A stretch of DNA of 64,000 nucleotides, from contig CM119269.1 of assembly GCA_051294375.1 (NCBI GenBank), forward strand, positions 10,289,056 to 10,353,055, written 5' to 3'. Within the stretch, counting starts at the first letter, position 1, and every line of letters starts with the position of its first letter. The notes beneath the pieces are model-generated. The model made no database searches and was not told the origin of the DNA. It worked only from the letters and a program-made list of their open reading frames with translations. Made by a program: the position numbers and the translations under genes. The stretch comes from Paraspadella gotoi (lineage: Eukaryota > Chaetognatha). Positions 11,450 through 21,127 of the stretch are shown here, piece by piece.

Positions 11450-13440
11450 AAACACTCACCCTAACCCTAACTACTCAACCCTAACCCTAACCTATACAAT
11501 AACCCAACCCTAAACCAACTCACCTAACCCTAATCTGAGTTAGTTTTAGGCGAAATCGCCATAACTAGAACGCTAAGATATAGTTCACAGCCTAAATCGC
11601 CACAAATGTGTGAGCGGCATCATGGCTAAGTCGCGATTTGCGCGACTTCGCACTGAACTACATTAGCGTTCTAGTTATGGCATTTCGCCTAAACTAAGCT
11701 TCAGATTAGGGTTAGGTTGAGGTCGACGTTGGTTTAGGGTTAGGGTTGAGTTGGTAGTAGTTAGGGTTAGGGTTGAGTAGTTTAGGTTAGGGTTGAGTAG
11801 TTTAGGGTTAGGGTTGAGTAGTTTAGGTTAGGGTTGGTTAAGTTAAGTTTATTTTAGCTTATTCATTAATGTCAATTTTAGGGATAGGGTAGGGAGGGGT
11901 GTTGTTGATGACCAAGAGCCCGCGTTAGGGTTAGGCTTAGGGAAGGTACTGCGAGGGACATTAGGGATTAGGGTTGAGGCCGGAGATGTACGGGAGGGCC
12001 TGGGCCGGTTTTAGGGTTAGGTTGGGAGAGAGGCCCGTGGGTTATATATCAAAGGCGATGAGGTTAGGTGAGGTACGGAGAATGTACGGAGGCCGGCCTG
12101 GGTTAGGGTTAGGGGAGAGGCATGGAGTTGAACGGGAGGCTTGTGGTTAGGTTGGGGAGGGACCCATGGTTGATGCATCGAAGGCGTTAGGGTTACGGGT
12201 TGAGGCACGCAGATGTATGGGAGGCCGGGCCTGGGTTAGGGTTAGGTGAGAGGCAGGATTGACGGGAGGCTTATTTTAGGGTTAGGGTTGGGGAGGGGCC
12301 GTGGTTGATGTATCAAAGGCGGTTAGGGTCAGGGTTGAGGCACGGAGATGTACGGGAGGCCCCGGCCTGGTTAGGGTAGGGGAGAGNNNNNNNNNNNNNN
12401 NNNNNNNNNNNGTTTAGTTTAGGCGAAATCGCCATAACTAGAACGCTAGATATAGTTCACAGCTAAATCGCCAAATGGTGAGGGCATCATGGCTAAGTCG
12501 CGATTTGGCGATTTCGCACTGAACTACATCTAGCGTTCTAGTTATGGCGATTTCGCCTAAACTAAGCTCAGATTAGGGTTAGGGTTGAGGTCGAGTTGGT
12601 TTAGGGTTAGGGTTGAGTTGGTAGTAGTTAGGGTTAGGGTTGAGTAGTTTAGGGTTAGGGTTGAGTAGTTTAGGGTTAGGGTTGGAGTAGTTTAGGGTTA
12701 GGGTTGAGTTAAGTTAAGTTTTATTTTAGGCTTATTATTAATGTTCAATTTTAGGGATAGGGGGGTAGGGAGGGGTGTTGTTGATGACAAGAGGCCCGCG
12801 TTAGGGTTAGGCTTAGGGAAGGTACTGGCGAGGGACATTAGGGATTAGGGTTGAGGACGGAGATGTACGGGAGCCTGGGCCGGTTTAGGGTTAGGGTTGG
12901 GAGAGAGGCCCGTGGGTTATATAACAAAGGCGATGAGGGTTAGGGTTGAGGTACGGAGATGTACGGGAGGCCGGGCCTGGGTTAGGGTTAGGGAGAGCAT
13001 GGAGTTGAACGGGAGGCTTGGTTTAGGGTTGGGGGAGGACCCATGGTTGATGCATCGAAGGCGGTTAGGGTTAGGGTTGAGGCACGAGATGTATGGGAGG
13101 CCGGGCCTGGGTTAGGGTTAGGTGAGAGCATGGAGTTGAACGGGAGGCTTAGTTTAGGGTTAGGGTTGGGGGAGGGCCCGTGGTTGATGTATCAAAGGCG
13201 GTTAGGGTCAGGGTTGAGCACGGAGATGTACGGGAGGCCCCGGCCTGGGTTAGGGTTAGGGAGAGGCACAGAGTTGAACAGGAGGCTTGGTTTAGGGTTA
13301 GGGTTGGGAGGGACCCATGGTTGATGCATCAAAGGCGGGTTAGGGTTAGGGTTGAGGCATGGAGAGTACGGGAGGCCCAGGCCCGGGTTAGGGTTAGGGG
13401 AGAGGCACAGAGTTTGAAGGGAGTGTTTTGTTAGGGTTTG
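11450..13440. repeat. 137-bp satellite with TTAGGG repeats, right arm
   Basis: The same unit as in the left arm, inverted. The CAAAGGCGGTTAGGG landmark recurs at about 13058, 13195 and 13331 (137 bp apart). The inner parts (11540-11700 and 12415-12570) add a palindromic block around TAGGCGAAATCGCC and CTAGAACGCTA. Translations are Gly/Val/Arg low-complexity and not genes. Confidence 0.8.
12387..12411. other. Scaffold gap (25 N)
   Basis: A fixed-size gap inside the satellite of the right palindrome arm. Left and right flanks are copies of the same sequence, so the true gap may be negative. Confidence 0.95.
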
Positions 13441-13559
13441 GGTGGAGAGGAGCCTGTATTTGCTACTTTTATCACTGGCGAGGTCGCCAGTGGGGACTGG
13501 CGACATCGCCAAAGCCCTGGCGATATCGCCATGGCGAAGTCGCCAACCAACTAGAACCA

Positions 13560-15060
13560 CACCTGCGTCTCGTGCGTGAATCGTCGGCGACATCGCTATT
13601 TGAATGAACTACAACTTAGGCTGAAAATTGAAAATCGGCGTCTTAAATACAGAGGTGGGACTATATATCGAGACAAAATTTTAAAAATCATTACTCTAAA
13701 ACTCTTAATTATTTTTAAAATCTGAATTAATATTTGTATAATACTCTCTTTTAATGTTAATCTTTTTGAAATTCTTTAATATACTGCTTTTTTTGATGCA
13801 GCAAAGGCAACTGCTCGATTTTCTCCGCGCGGTTTGGAAGAAAAATGTTTGAAAACTTATTATTTAATCTCATTCTAAGACATAACAGTTAAAAATATTT
13901 TTTGGAAATACTCTTTTATAGTATAATAATGCTTCTGGCAAGGTGTACATTGCATTTTGGTTTAAAATAATTTGAAGTAAGCAGCTAAAGTTCGGGTAAG
14001 TTACTGTTTTGGTTTCATTTTTACTAAAACTTACTTTTATCAAAAAAATTAATAATGATATTATTAGATAATTAAGTTAATCATGTAAGATTTCTGAATG
14101 CATAATAAAAGGTTCAAAACGATAAGAAATACAAAGTATTTGACGATTAAGGCCTATTCGTTAAAATCTTCTTAAAATTTGTTTTACCTGAAAAAAAATT
14201 AAATAAGTTTAATTTGGATAGTGATGAAAAGCTTAAAATCAGGTCAATTGAAGATAAGACATACCACCGTCTTATTCAGAAACGACCACTAAAAATATTA
14301 ACAAGTATGGCTTTTATACTATGCAATGTAAGGTGCGCGTATGAAAATGACTAAATGATTTGAAAACATCCACAACGCCCTGTCGTTGTTTAAAATTTGT
14401 TATTGTTTCATTGCATATGAAAGTAAAAAGACAGAAAAATCTTTTGGCACCTATTTTATTATTGTATCTCAAATCGTTCAGACAGGGCAGGACGTTAAGT
14501 TTTGTCTCGATATAGGGTCCCACCCCTGTATAGTCTTTTACATTTTTGACCAACTTTATGAACTAATTTTTCAAAAAGAATTATACTTTGTTACATCAAC
14601 TTTTTGCAAGGAATCCAAATCCGATCTTAATATTTAAAAATTTGCATTTTGAAATTTTAGCCTATTATGTATTTATTAATATATATAAATATATCTCACT
14701 GGTGCCCACTAATGTCCAAAATTAAAAAAGAAATTTACCAAAATATTTTTATTGGTTTTTATTTTTATATTTTATATGCTAAATTTTTATTTTTTACAAT
14801 TTTATTATTTTAATTGAGGTTGGATTTTCGTTTTAACAATTGGCAACAAAATTTAGGTGATATCAAATTTGAATATACTAATATCTCTCTCTTTCTCTTT
14901 TTCTCTTTTTTTAGCGGCCGTGTATCTCATTTTTCTATCTATTATTTGATAATAAATGTCTCAAAATTAAATTCTGGGAAAAACGAACAAAAGAGTAACG
15001 GAAAAGAGTGCCTCATAGGAACTCTTAGTGATAAAAAGTATATTTTTGCCTGACCCAATG
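13560..15060. other. AT-rich DNA downstream of the membrane-stalk gene
   Basis: No coding exon is supported. A minus-strand 79-codon frame at 14553-14314 has an unremarkable composition. A dispersed AT-rich repeat (about 14560-14650: TTACATCAACTTTTTGCAAGGAATCCAAATC) recurs in variant form at about 16290-16400 and 19160-19260. Confidence 0.45.
14560..14660. repeat. Dispersed ~100-bp AT-rich repeat
   Basis: The core CAACTT-TTGCAAGGAATCCAAATC-CG followed by TTTTGAAATTTTAG is shared with about 16290-16410 and 19160-19260 (all same orientation). An inverted relative is near 7640-7745. Copies flank and interrupt the membrane-stalk gene introns. Confidence 0.45.
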
Positions 15061-15070
15061 TGCACCGTAA

Positions 15071-15227
15071 TTAGGTTGTTACAGCGGCTATGACAAAGGT
15101 ATCGGCGTAGTTTATGAGGCCTTGACTTTTCTGCCACATGATGGGCATCCCATATAACAAGGGCGGATAAGCCAGAAGCGGATAACGAAAATTAGCGTTT
15201 TGTGTGAAAGGAACGCATGGTGAAGCG
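15071..15227 (-). CDS. Membrane-stalk protein exon 6: C-terminus and stop
   Basis: The acceptor is AAATTTAACAG. Phase is 2 in, and 51 further codons are open to TAA at 15073-15071. It begins ASPCVPFTQNANFRYPLLAY and ends QKSQGLINYADTFVIAAVTT. The final hydrophobic strand at the very C-terminus is typical of domains whose last strand closes a beta sheet. No clear AATAAA was found within about 100 bp after the stop, so the 3' end is not defined. Confidence 0.7.
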
Positions 15228-18200
15228 CTGTTAAATTTTGAAGAAGTTAAAATATCAAGTTAATTTTGTATTAATTAAGAAGAAAATATTACTTGTGTAA
15301 ATTTTACCTGGTGAGAATCATGATATATCCCAATTCACTTATACAATTCGTAGAATTCTGGAACACGTGGAAAAGCTGGGAGTCTCTTTCGAGTAAAAAT
15401 GATGACCCTGAGATTATAATTTCTTACTTTAGTACTATTTTCCGAAAGTACCCTATTTAACTTATATCATTTTTTCAACTTTTTTAGATTTTTTTTTCAG
15501 CTTGTATCATTTTATAACTTGCATCTTTTTTTCAACTTTCATATTTTTCAACATGCATATTTTTTGAGATATTCAGTCGCTCAAAAAGGCTTTCCCTGCA
15601 CATGGGACAAGACAGGGATCAATCCATTTTTTAGGATTAACTGTTCTTACCCTCTTCCAACTTCAAGCCAACAATTGTTTTAAAGTGGCCATCTTTTGTA
15701 AACCAATTGTAGGGTTTCGTATTGTTTCCATCGAAAAGAGATTCAACAACTACGACGCCATCTTTGTAGAACGTCAGACGCACCTTCAAAGTAGGGGAAA
15801 ACTATTGATAAAAAACGCGGACAAAAAAAAAAGTGGAAGGTACCTTTTTATTGCTGTTTTTAAATTGCTTATCCCATTCAGATTCTGTGAGGTTGAGCTG
15901 AGAAAGAATATCAATTCCAGAGCCGGCCCGGACTACCAAAAGCACCGTTTCACCTTAAAAATAAAATGAAAAATCTGAATAAAAAATGTAAAACGATTCC
16001 ATGGTTGTAAGACCTGCGCAAAAAAAAAAGGACTCTTAAACCTTAAATTGCGAACGTTGTATGCATGTATTGAATGTATCGTAAAAAAATTATGATTGTT
16101 CATTGTTCAATAAGGCGTAGTGAAAGTTACATACAAAAAATATAAAAGTTAATTATGAACAACATACCATCAGTGAACATTAATTTGTAAAAAAAATTAA
16201 TTTTATGTTTTTTAATTTTCGCAGTAGGCTATATTTATATATAGTACTATCCTTATAAAATCGAAAAATTTCAAAATAGGCTTTTTTTAATTTTTGACCA
16301 ACTTAATGAAGGAATTTTTTTAAAAAGAGTTATATTTCTTTTTATCAACTTTTAATGACGAATCCAAATCTGCAAAAAAATCTTAGAAAAAACTGTTTTG
16401 AAATTTAAACATTTATTGGTTTAGTACTAGTATAAATATGGCCTACTGCATAAATTGTAAAATCTATTATAAATTTTTTTATTACATAAATGTTCATTAG
16501 TATAATGTTGTTCGTTCCTCACTTTTAGAATTTTTATTAAAGTTAAATTTAGGAATTTTACTACGCCTTATTGTTCAACGTGTAAGTTAAAAGAAAATCG
16601 GTCTATTCATCAAATTGACTATATAGCACAAACTTTGTTTTCTCTTCTAATTCCAAACGCAACGAATTGAAAGTTTTTACATAAAGTCTGAAAATATGTG
16701 AAAAAAACTGAAAACACTTTTTAGCCATAATTATATTTACTTATTCATATATTATGAAAAAATTTTAATTAGAAATGCTGATCTTTGACAGAAGAATCCA
16801 TATATTTTAAAGCAAAAAAAAAAAAAAAATCGGTCCAGTAATTAAATACAAGTGGTGAAAAAAAGTATTTTTTTCTTCTCCAATATTTCCCTTTTTATAA
16901 ACTTTATCTTACCTTGATGCATGTTGATAATTTCCTGGTCAAAAGAATTTTTTAAGATTTGATTCTGTGAAACGTTGCCTGACAACTCGGAAATCGCGTT
17001 CAATGTCTCATAATGACGAGAGGAGACGAGGCTCGAGAGTCCGGAAATCTTGTTGTCGATCTCCTTGGTTTCGTTGTCGATCTTCTCCAGATTTTGCGAG
17101 AATCCTGCCTTCATGATCCCCGTCAAATTTTGGAGGAGATCAGCGTCGTCGTTTCCGCTGCCTAATTTGCTGCCCAATCCGTTGATGGAAGAATTCAATT
17201 CATTGGTCGAAAGCGCCAAGTTTGATGTCAAGATGGCGAGATTCCCGTCTATTTCGTCCGTCTCGTTTTTGATTTGATCCGATATTTTTCCGAATTCTTT
17301 CTGCCTCTCTATCGAAGCATTACTGAGCTGCTTGTTCATCAAAGCCAATGCGGCGTCGATGTCGTTGGTTTCATTCGTCAAGGATTGCTGCACAGTCGAG
17401 ACTGCTGAATCTAATTTCGAAGTTTGCTGCAATATGTCTGACTTGATGCCCGAAAACCCATAATTTATCGCGCCGGTCTGGTTGTGGACGGCCATATCCA
17501 ATTTTTCAATGGCGTCATCTATCTGTTTCGTTTCTTTCTCTTAATGTTTTATTTCAGCACCATCAGATTGTCAGCCAGAATCATTGTCTCGGAATCGACT
17601 TTTTTCTTGCACACTTGTGATGTTAGACTGTATATTCTTAGTCTCCAGTAAAATCTTTGCTTCTGCGGCTGAAATAAAGTCAGAAATGTTTTTAGTTTTT
17701 GAATCTATACTATTATCCAACGTGTCTACTTTAACTTGAGATCTGATCGTTATATAGAGAGAGTTTTATTGTCGAGCTTTGATAAAACCGTGTCTATTCT
17801 TAATGTCTCCCTGCTAAAGTTTTTTTGAAGGTCATCCAAATTTTTGTTTAAATTCATTTGTTTCATTATTCAGCTTGCTTTCCCAGAGACATCAAACCTT
17901 CGCCTATATCATCTGTCCTATTAATGACTTCCTGATTAACATTCGAGTTTTCCGTCTATTTTTGTTGATCTTTGATCAATTGTATCATTGATGCTGTTGA
18001 GAGAATTATCAACTTGTTTGAATTCGTCTTCAAGTTTCGTAGTCAGATTTGATATCGCCGAATCGACCTCGTTTGTTTCCATCTTGACCACTCCGTCCAA
18101 GTTGACCAAGTCCTNNNNNNNNNNNNNNNNNNNNNNNNNNNNNNNNNNNNNNNNNNNNNNNNNNNNNNNNNNNNNNNNNNNNNNNNNNNNNNNNNNNNNN

Positions 18201-18944
18201 NNNNNNNNNNNNNNNNNNNNNNNNNNNNNNNNNNNNNNNNNNNNNNNNNNNNNNNNNNNNNNNNNNNNNNNNNNNNNNNNNNNNNNNNNNNNNNNNNNNN
18301 NNNNNNNNNNNNNNNNNNNNNNNNNNNNNNNGTCATCGCGATGGTCTGGTCCAAGTTGTTCGTCTCTTTGATCAACGTCTCATTGATATGCCGCGATGAT
18401 TCATCCAACTCGTTGCTCTCGTGGATGACGAGCGTCTTTAACTGCATCATCTCCTCTTGAATTTCCTCGGTTTCGTTGTCGACCAACTCGTGGAGATTCA
18501 GCAGGTTCACGTCGATCTGATTCGTCTCGATCTTGACTTTCTGGCTCAAGTTATCGATGTTGGTGTCGATTTCGTCCGTTTGGTTCGTCAATTGTCGACT
18601 CAATTGTTGCTTTTCCTTCGTAATTTGTTCTTTGACTTTCGTCAAGTCTGCCAGCAGTTGGTTTAATACGTTTTGTACATCGACATTTATTTCTTCTCTC
18701 ATATCCTTCACTTTGATGGAAATCGAATCGAGATTTGTGCCTTCAAAGTCTCCGTCCGAGTCCCCGTGGAGCTTGCCCATTCGCTGAAATAGAAAAGTAT
18801 TATTCCTTCGCTCTATCGTTTGCACTTTGAATATCTAATTACCTATGGAAGTCAAGTGAACTGTGACTTCAGAGAGTCCACTAAACTCCTCTTTCCTCAC
18901 TTTTCTTCTCTCTTTTTTCCTGTCTTTCTCTCTTGAGTTGATCA

Positions 18945-19034
<90 letters not shown>

Positions 19035-20553
19035 CTCTCTCTCTCTCTCTCTTACTCATTCACTCACACATTTTGAAAATGTTTTAAACATAAGGAACAT
19101 AATGAACGTTGTGAAAAAGTTAGAAATAATAAATGTTGTTGAATCGAGTCATTACGATTATAATAATTTTTTAAAAATTTTATACTTTCTAATATCAACT
19201 TGTTGCAAGGAATTTAAATCCGGCTTTAAAAATTAAAATCGTGATTTTAAAATTTTTGTCTATTTTATAAATAAAATTATTTATAATTATCAATAACTAG
19301 GACAAAAAATTGAATAGAATTTGATAAAAAACTTACCAAAATGAACTTAAAGGTGTTTATTTTGGTGGCTGTGGTATTCCTCCCACACGGGATTCCTCCC
19401 AACTGGATTCCTCCCACACGGGATTCCTCCCACGCGGGATTCCTCCCCATGGGATTCCTTCCACACGGGATTCCTCCTACACGGAATTCCTCCCCAAGGA
19501 ATTCCTCCCCATGGAATTCCTCCCCATGGAATTCCTTCCACATGGGATTCCTCCCAATGGAATTCTTCCCACACGGGTTTCCTCCCACGCGGGATTCCTC
19601 CCACACGGGAATCCTCCCACGCGTGATTCCTCCCACATGGGATACCTCCCACGCGAGATTTCTCCCACACGGGATTCCTCCCTCATGGGATTCCTCCCAC
19701 ACGGGTTTCCTCCCATGCAGGATTCCTCCCACACGGGATTCCTCCCATGTAGGATTCCTCCCATGCAGGATTCCTCCCACACGGGATTCCTCCCACACGA
19801 GATTCCTCCCATGTGAGATTCCTCCCACACGGGATTCCTCCCACACGGGATTCCTCCCCTTAAATTATGATTAACTTTCTTGTTGCATGTTCTTGTTGTA
19901 AGAAAAAAAATCAACTTTAGATTCATTAATAAAACTTTTTTTCCTATTGGGCGACGTGGGAGAAATCCCGCGTGTGAGGAATCCCATGAGAGAGGAATCC
20001 CGCGTTGTAAGAATACCGTGTGGAAGGAAGTCCCGTGTGGAAGGAATCCCGTGTGGGAGAAATCCCAATGGAACCGTTTATTTTCATATTTAAAAGATTA
20101 ATTTTAAATTTTTTTTATAATTTAATTTCATAATACCCTAAAGTAGTTGTATCGTTTTATTATCGTTTTATCATTTATCATTTTATCATATTATCACTTT
20201 AGAAATCGTCATTTGCGACAAGAAAGATAAAATTTAAAAAAAATGGTCATCACCATTATATTCTACAGTAAAAAAGTTATGTACGAAATTTGATATCTAA
20301 TATTTTGTTATCTTAAACGTTCTTGATTCTTTAATGAAAAAAATTCTGGCTCCCCGGAACCATGACCTTACTCTTCACTCACCTTGTCTAGTTCATCGAC
20401 CCTGACTGAAATGGAAGATGCAGCAAGAGGACAACAACAATGATACAATTGACCGCAGAGAAGGACAAAGAGCACTTTTCCGACCGCAGAGGCGTTTGAG
20501 CTTTCGCTTCCTTTTTCGCTCACTGTCACGTATGGGTCCTCGGAAGACGGCAT
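15071..20553 (-). CDS. Type II membrane protein with 18-residue-repeat stalk and novel C-terminal domain, six exons
   Basis: The joined exons on the minus strand are 20553-20383, 18783-16913, 15953-15844, 15801-15651, 15407-15308 and 15227-15071. All five junctions keep phase with GT/AG sites. The protein has a short N-terminal tail, one membrane segment with a Cys-rich end, a stalk of repeats with consensus x-E-T-x-E-I-D-x-x-I-x-x-L-x-x-x-V-x, and a C-terminal domain of about 170 residues ending in a stop at 15073-15071. Lacking a cleavable signal but having an early membrane segment, it is predicted type II with the stalk outside the cell. An oligomeric coiled-coil stalk carrying a globular head resembles scavenger-receptor or collectin-like layouts; this is analogy, not homology. 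I have a vague recollection of similar C-terminal domains in crustacean collagen-like proteins, but cannot verify it. Exon 2 contains a 217-bp N gap and a patch with several frame breaks. Confidence 0.82.
15308..15407 (-). CDS. Membrane-stalk protein exon 5: C-terminal domain
   Basis: The acceptor is TAATCTCAG and the donor is CCAG|GTAAAA. Phases are 1 in and 2 out. Residues are SSFLLERDSQLFHVFQNSTN and then CISELGYIMILT. This contains one N-S-T sequon directly before a cysteine that could pair with the cysteine in exon 6. It was recognised by phase and by the strand pattern, not by length. Confidence 0.68.
15651..15801 (-). CDS. Membrane-stalk protein exon 4: C-terminal domain
   Basis: Separated from exon 3 by a 42-bp intron, which is unusually short. 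The acceptor is TTATCAATAG and the donor is GAGG|GTAAGA. Phases are 0 in and 1 out. Residues include LKVRLTFYKDGVVVVESLFD, then GNNTKPYNWFTKDG and IVGLKLEE. Alternating hydrophobic strands and an N-N-T sequon fit a secreted beta-sandwich. An alternative is that the 42-bp 'intron' is a spurious split, but it contains in-frame stops and ideal splice ends. Confidence 0.75.
15844..15953 (-). CDS. Membrane-stalk protein exon 3: start of C-terminal domain
   Basis: The acceptor is TTTTTAAG and the donor is AAG|GTACCT. Phases are 1 in and 0 out, giving 37 residues: GETVLLVVRAGSGIDILSQL then NLTESEWDKQFKNSNKK. A strand-like hydrophobic run followed by an N-L-T glycosylation site suggests the start of an extracellular beta-rich domain. 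Phase agreement with exons 2 and 4 is the main support, because this exon is too short to stand alone. Confidence 0.76.
15960..16900. other. Intron 2 of the membrane-stalk gene
   Basis: AT-rich, with an A15-plus run at about 16816 and one copy of the dispersed ~100-bp repeat. No internal exon seen. Confidence 0.5.
16913..18783 (-). CDS. Membrane-stalk protein exon 2: 18-residue repeat region
   Basis: The acceptor is TTTCTATTTCAG and the donor CAAG|GTAAGA exits in phase 1. After RMGKLHGDSDGDFEGTNLDS and about 40 more residues come tandem 18-residue units such as NQTDEIDTNIDNLSQKVK, NETNDIDAALALMNKQLS and NETDEIDGNLAILTSNLA. Hydrophobic residues fall on one helical face. Eighteen residues equal five turns of 3.6, the period of an undistorted helix (an 11+7 coiled-coil pattern). 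An N gap occupies 18115-18331. Between about 17520 and 17960 the repeat pattern continues, but the reading frame shifts at least five times and shows stops. The flanking parts and all splice sites are clean, so these look like base-call errors rather than gene decay. Confidence 0.78.
18115..18331. other. Scaffold gap (217 N) inside exon 2 of the membrane-stalk gene
   Basis: The repeat-coding frame enters and leaves the gap in different relative frames, so the stated gap length is not exact. Confidence 0.95.
18944..19053. repeat. (TTTC)n followed by (TC)n
   Basis: About 22 TTTC units then ten TC units, in intron 1 of the membrane-stalk gene. Confidence 0.95.
19374..19860. repeat. 16-bp minisatellite, unit GGGATTCCTCCCACAC
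   Basis: About 30 units of 15-16 bp (GGGATTCCTCCCACAC and variants with CATG, GCG or AAGG). It is open in several frames on both strands (up to 189 codons) because the unit lacks stops. These long frames are repeat artefacts. It lies in intron 1 of the membrane-stalk gene. Confidence 0.92.
19958..20072. repeat. Inverted copies of the 16-bp minisatellite
   Basis: About seven degenerate units in the opposite orientation (GTGTGGGAGAAATCCC, GTGTGGAAGGAATCCC), about 100 bp beyond the main array. Transcripts of either strand could fold into a long imperfect hairpin. Confidence 0.75.
20383..20553 (-). CDS. Membrane-stalk protein exon 1: cytoplasmic tail and membrane segment
   Basis: 57 codons run from ATG at 20553-20551 to the donor AAG|GTGAGT. 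The tail MPSSEDPYVTVSEKGSESSN is hydrophilic and Ser/Glu-rich. Residues about 24-50 (VGKVLFVLLCGQLYHCCCPL and following) form a hydrophobic segment with three consecutive cysteines, which could be palmitoylated or disulphide-bonded. The exon ends VRVDELDK in phase 0. An AG acceptor-like site (GGTCCGCAG, read on the minus strand) lies about 30 bp upstream of the ATG, so the ATG may sit in the second transcribed exon. Confidence 0.78.
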
Positions 20554-20975
20554 GGCGGATTAGTGAATGAATGAACTCGTCTGCGGACCGGAAAATACAG
20601 ATGTTTAAAATAATTTCATTTGCCAGAACCACCATTTAAAAAAAAATCGGTTGTGGAAAGAAAGTGAATCTAACTCTCTGTTGCACTACTTAACAAAACT
20701 TGTCTGAAAGGAATCCCTCAAATGGCGCACCTTCGCAACTTCTATTATGATCTACTATAACCACTTTAACCAGTTTTTCTGCCTCTGAAACTGTTAAACC
20801 GGTCATTGACTTCTAACTGTGAATCAAAAAAATCGAGTTTTGAATTATTTGAGATACGTACCTTGTAAGCACAATACTTAAAAAAATTGTATAGTCGGTT
20901 ATTTTCATTCTTATTTTCATACTTTAAATATTTATTCATTGTGATATAATCCTTTCTTTTCGTTGTTTGAGAGAA

Positions 20976-21060
20976 TTAAAGACAATTTGAATTAAGTTTT
21001 GACAACGATTTTGTTTTTCTTTTCACAACTTCTCAACTGTCCTGACCAATTGACTAAACT

Positions 21061-21127
<67 letters not shown>

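Larger units (their letters stand above)
7799..13557. mobile_element. 5.8-kb palindrome carrying telomere-like satellite and decayed transposon ORF
   Basis: The left arm (7799-9363) and right arm (9631-13557) are inverted copies around a 267-bp spacer (9364-9630). The outermost 95 bp match almost exactly (7799-7893 versus 13463-13557, reversed). From the outside in, each arm has a string of TGGCGA-NN-TCGCCA dyads, a 137-138-bp satellite with embedded CCCTAA/TTAGGG, an AT-rich segment, and a decayed coding region. The right arm is longer because it holds a 991-bp insertion (10310-11300) and because its satellite is duplicated across an N gap. Confidence 0.8.

Noticed and set aside
14314-14553. 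79-codon minus-strand frame as the 3' end of the membrane-stalk gene
   Set aside because: That gene already ends in frame with a stop at 15071, and this frame has no matching acceptor or conserved pattern.
19277-19926. Overlapping long open frames on both strands (up to 189 codons)
   Set aside because: Produced by the stop-free 16-bp minisatellite unit. The translation is a monotonous repeat on either strand, with no start or splice logic.
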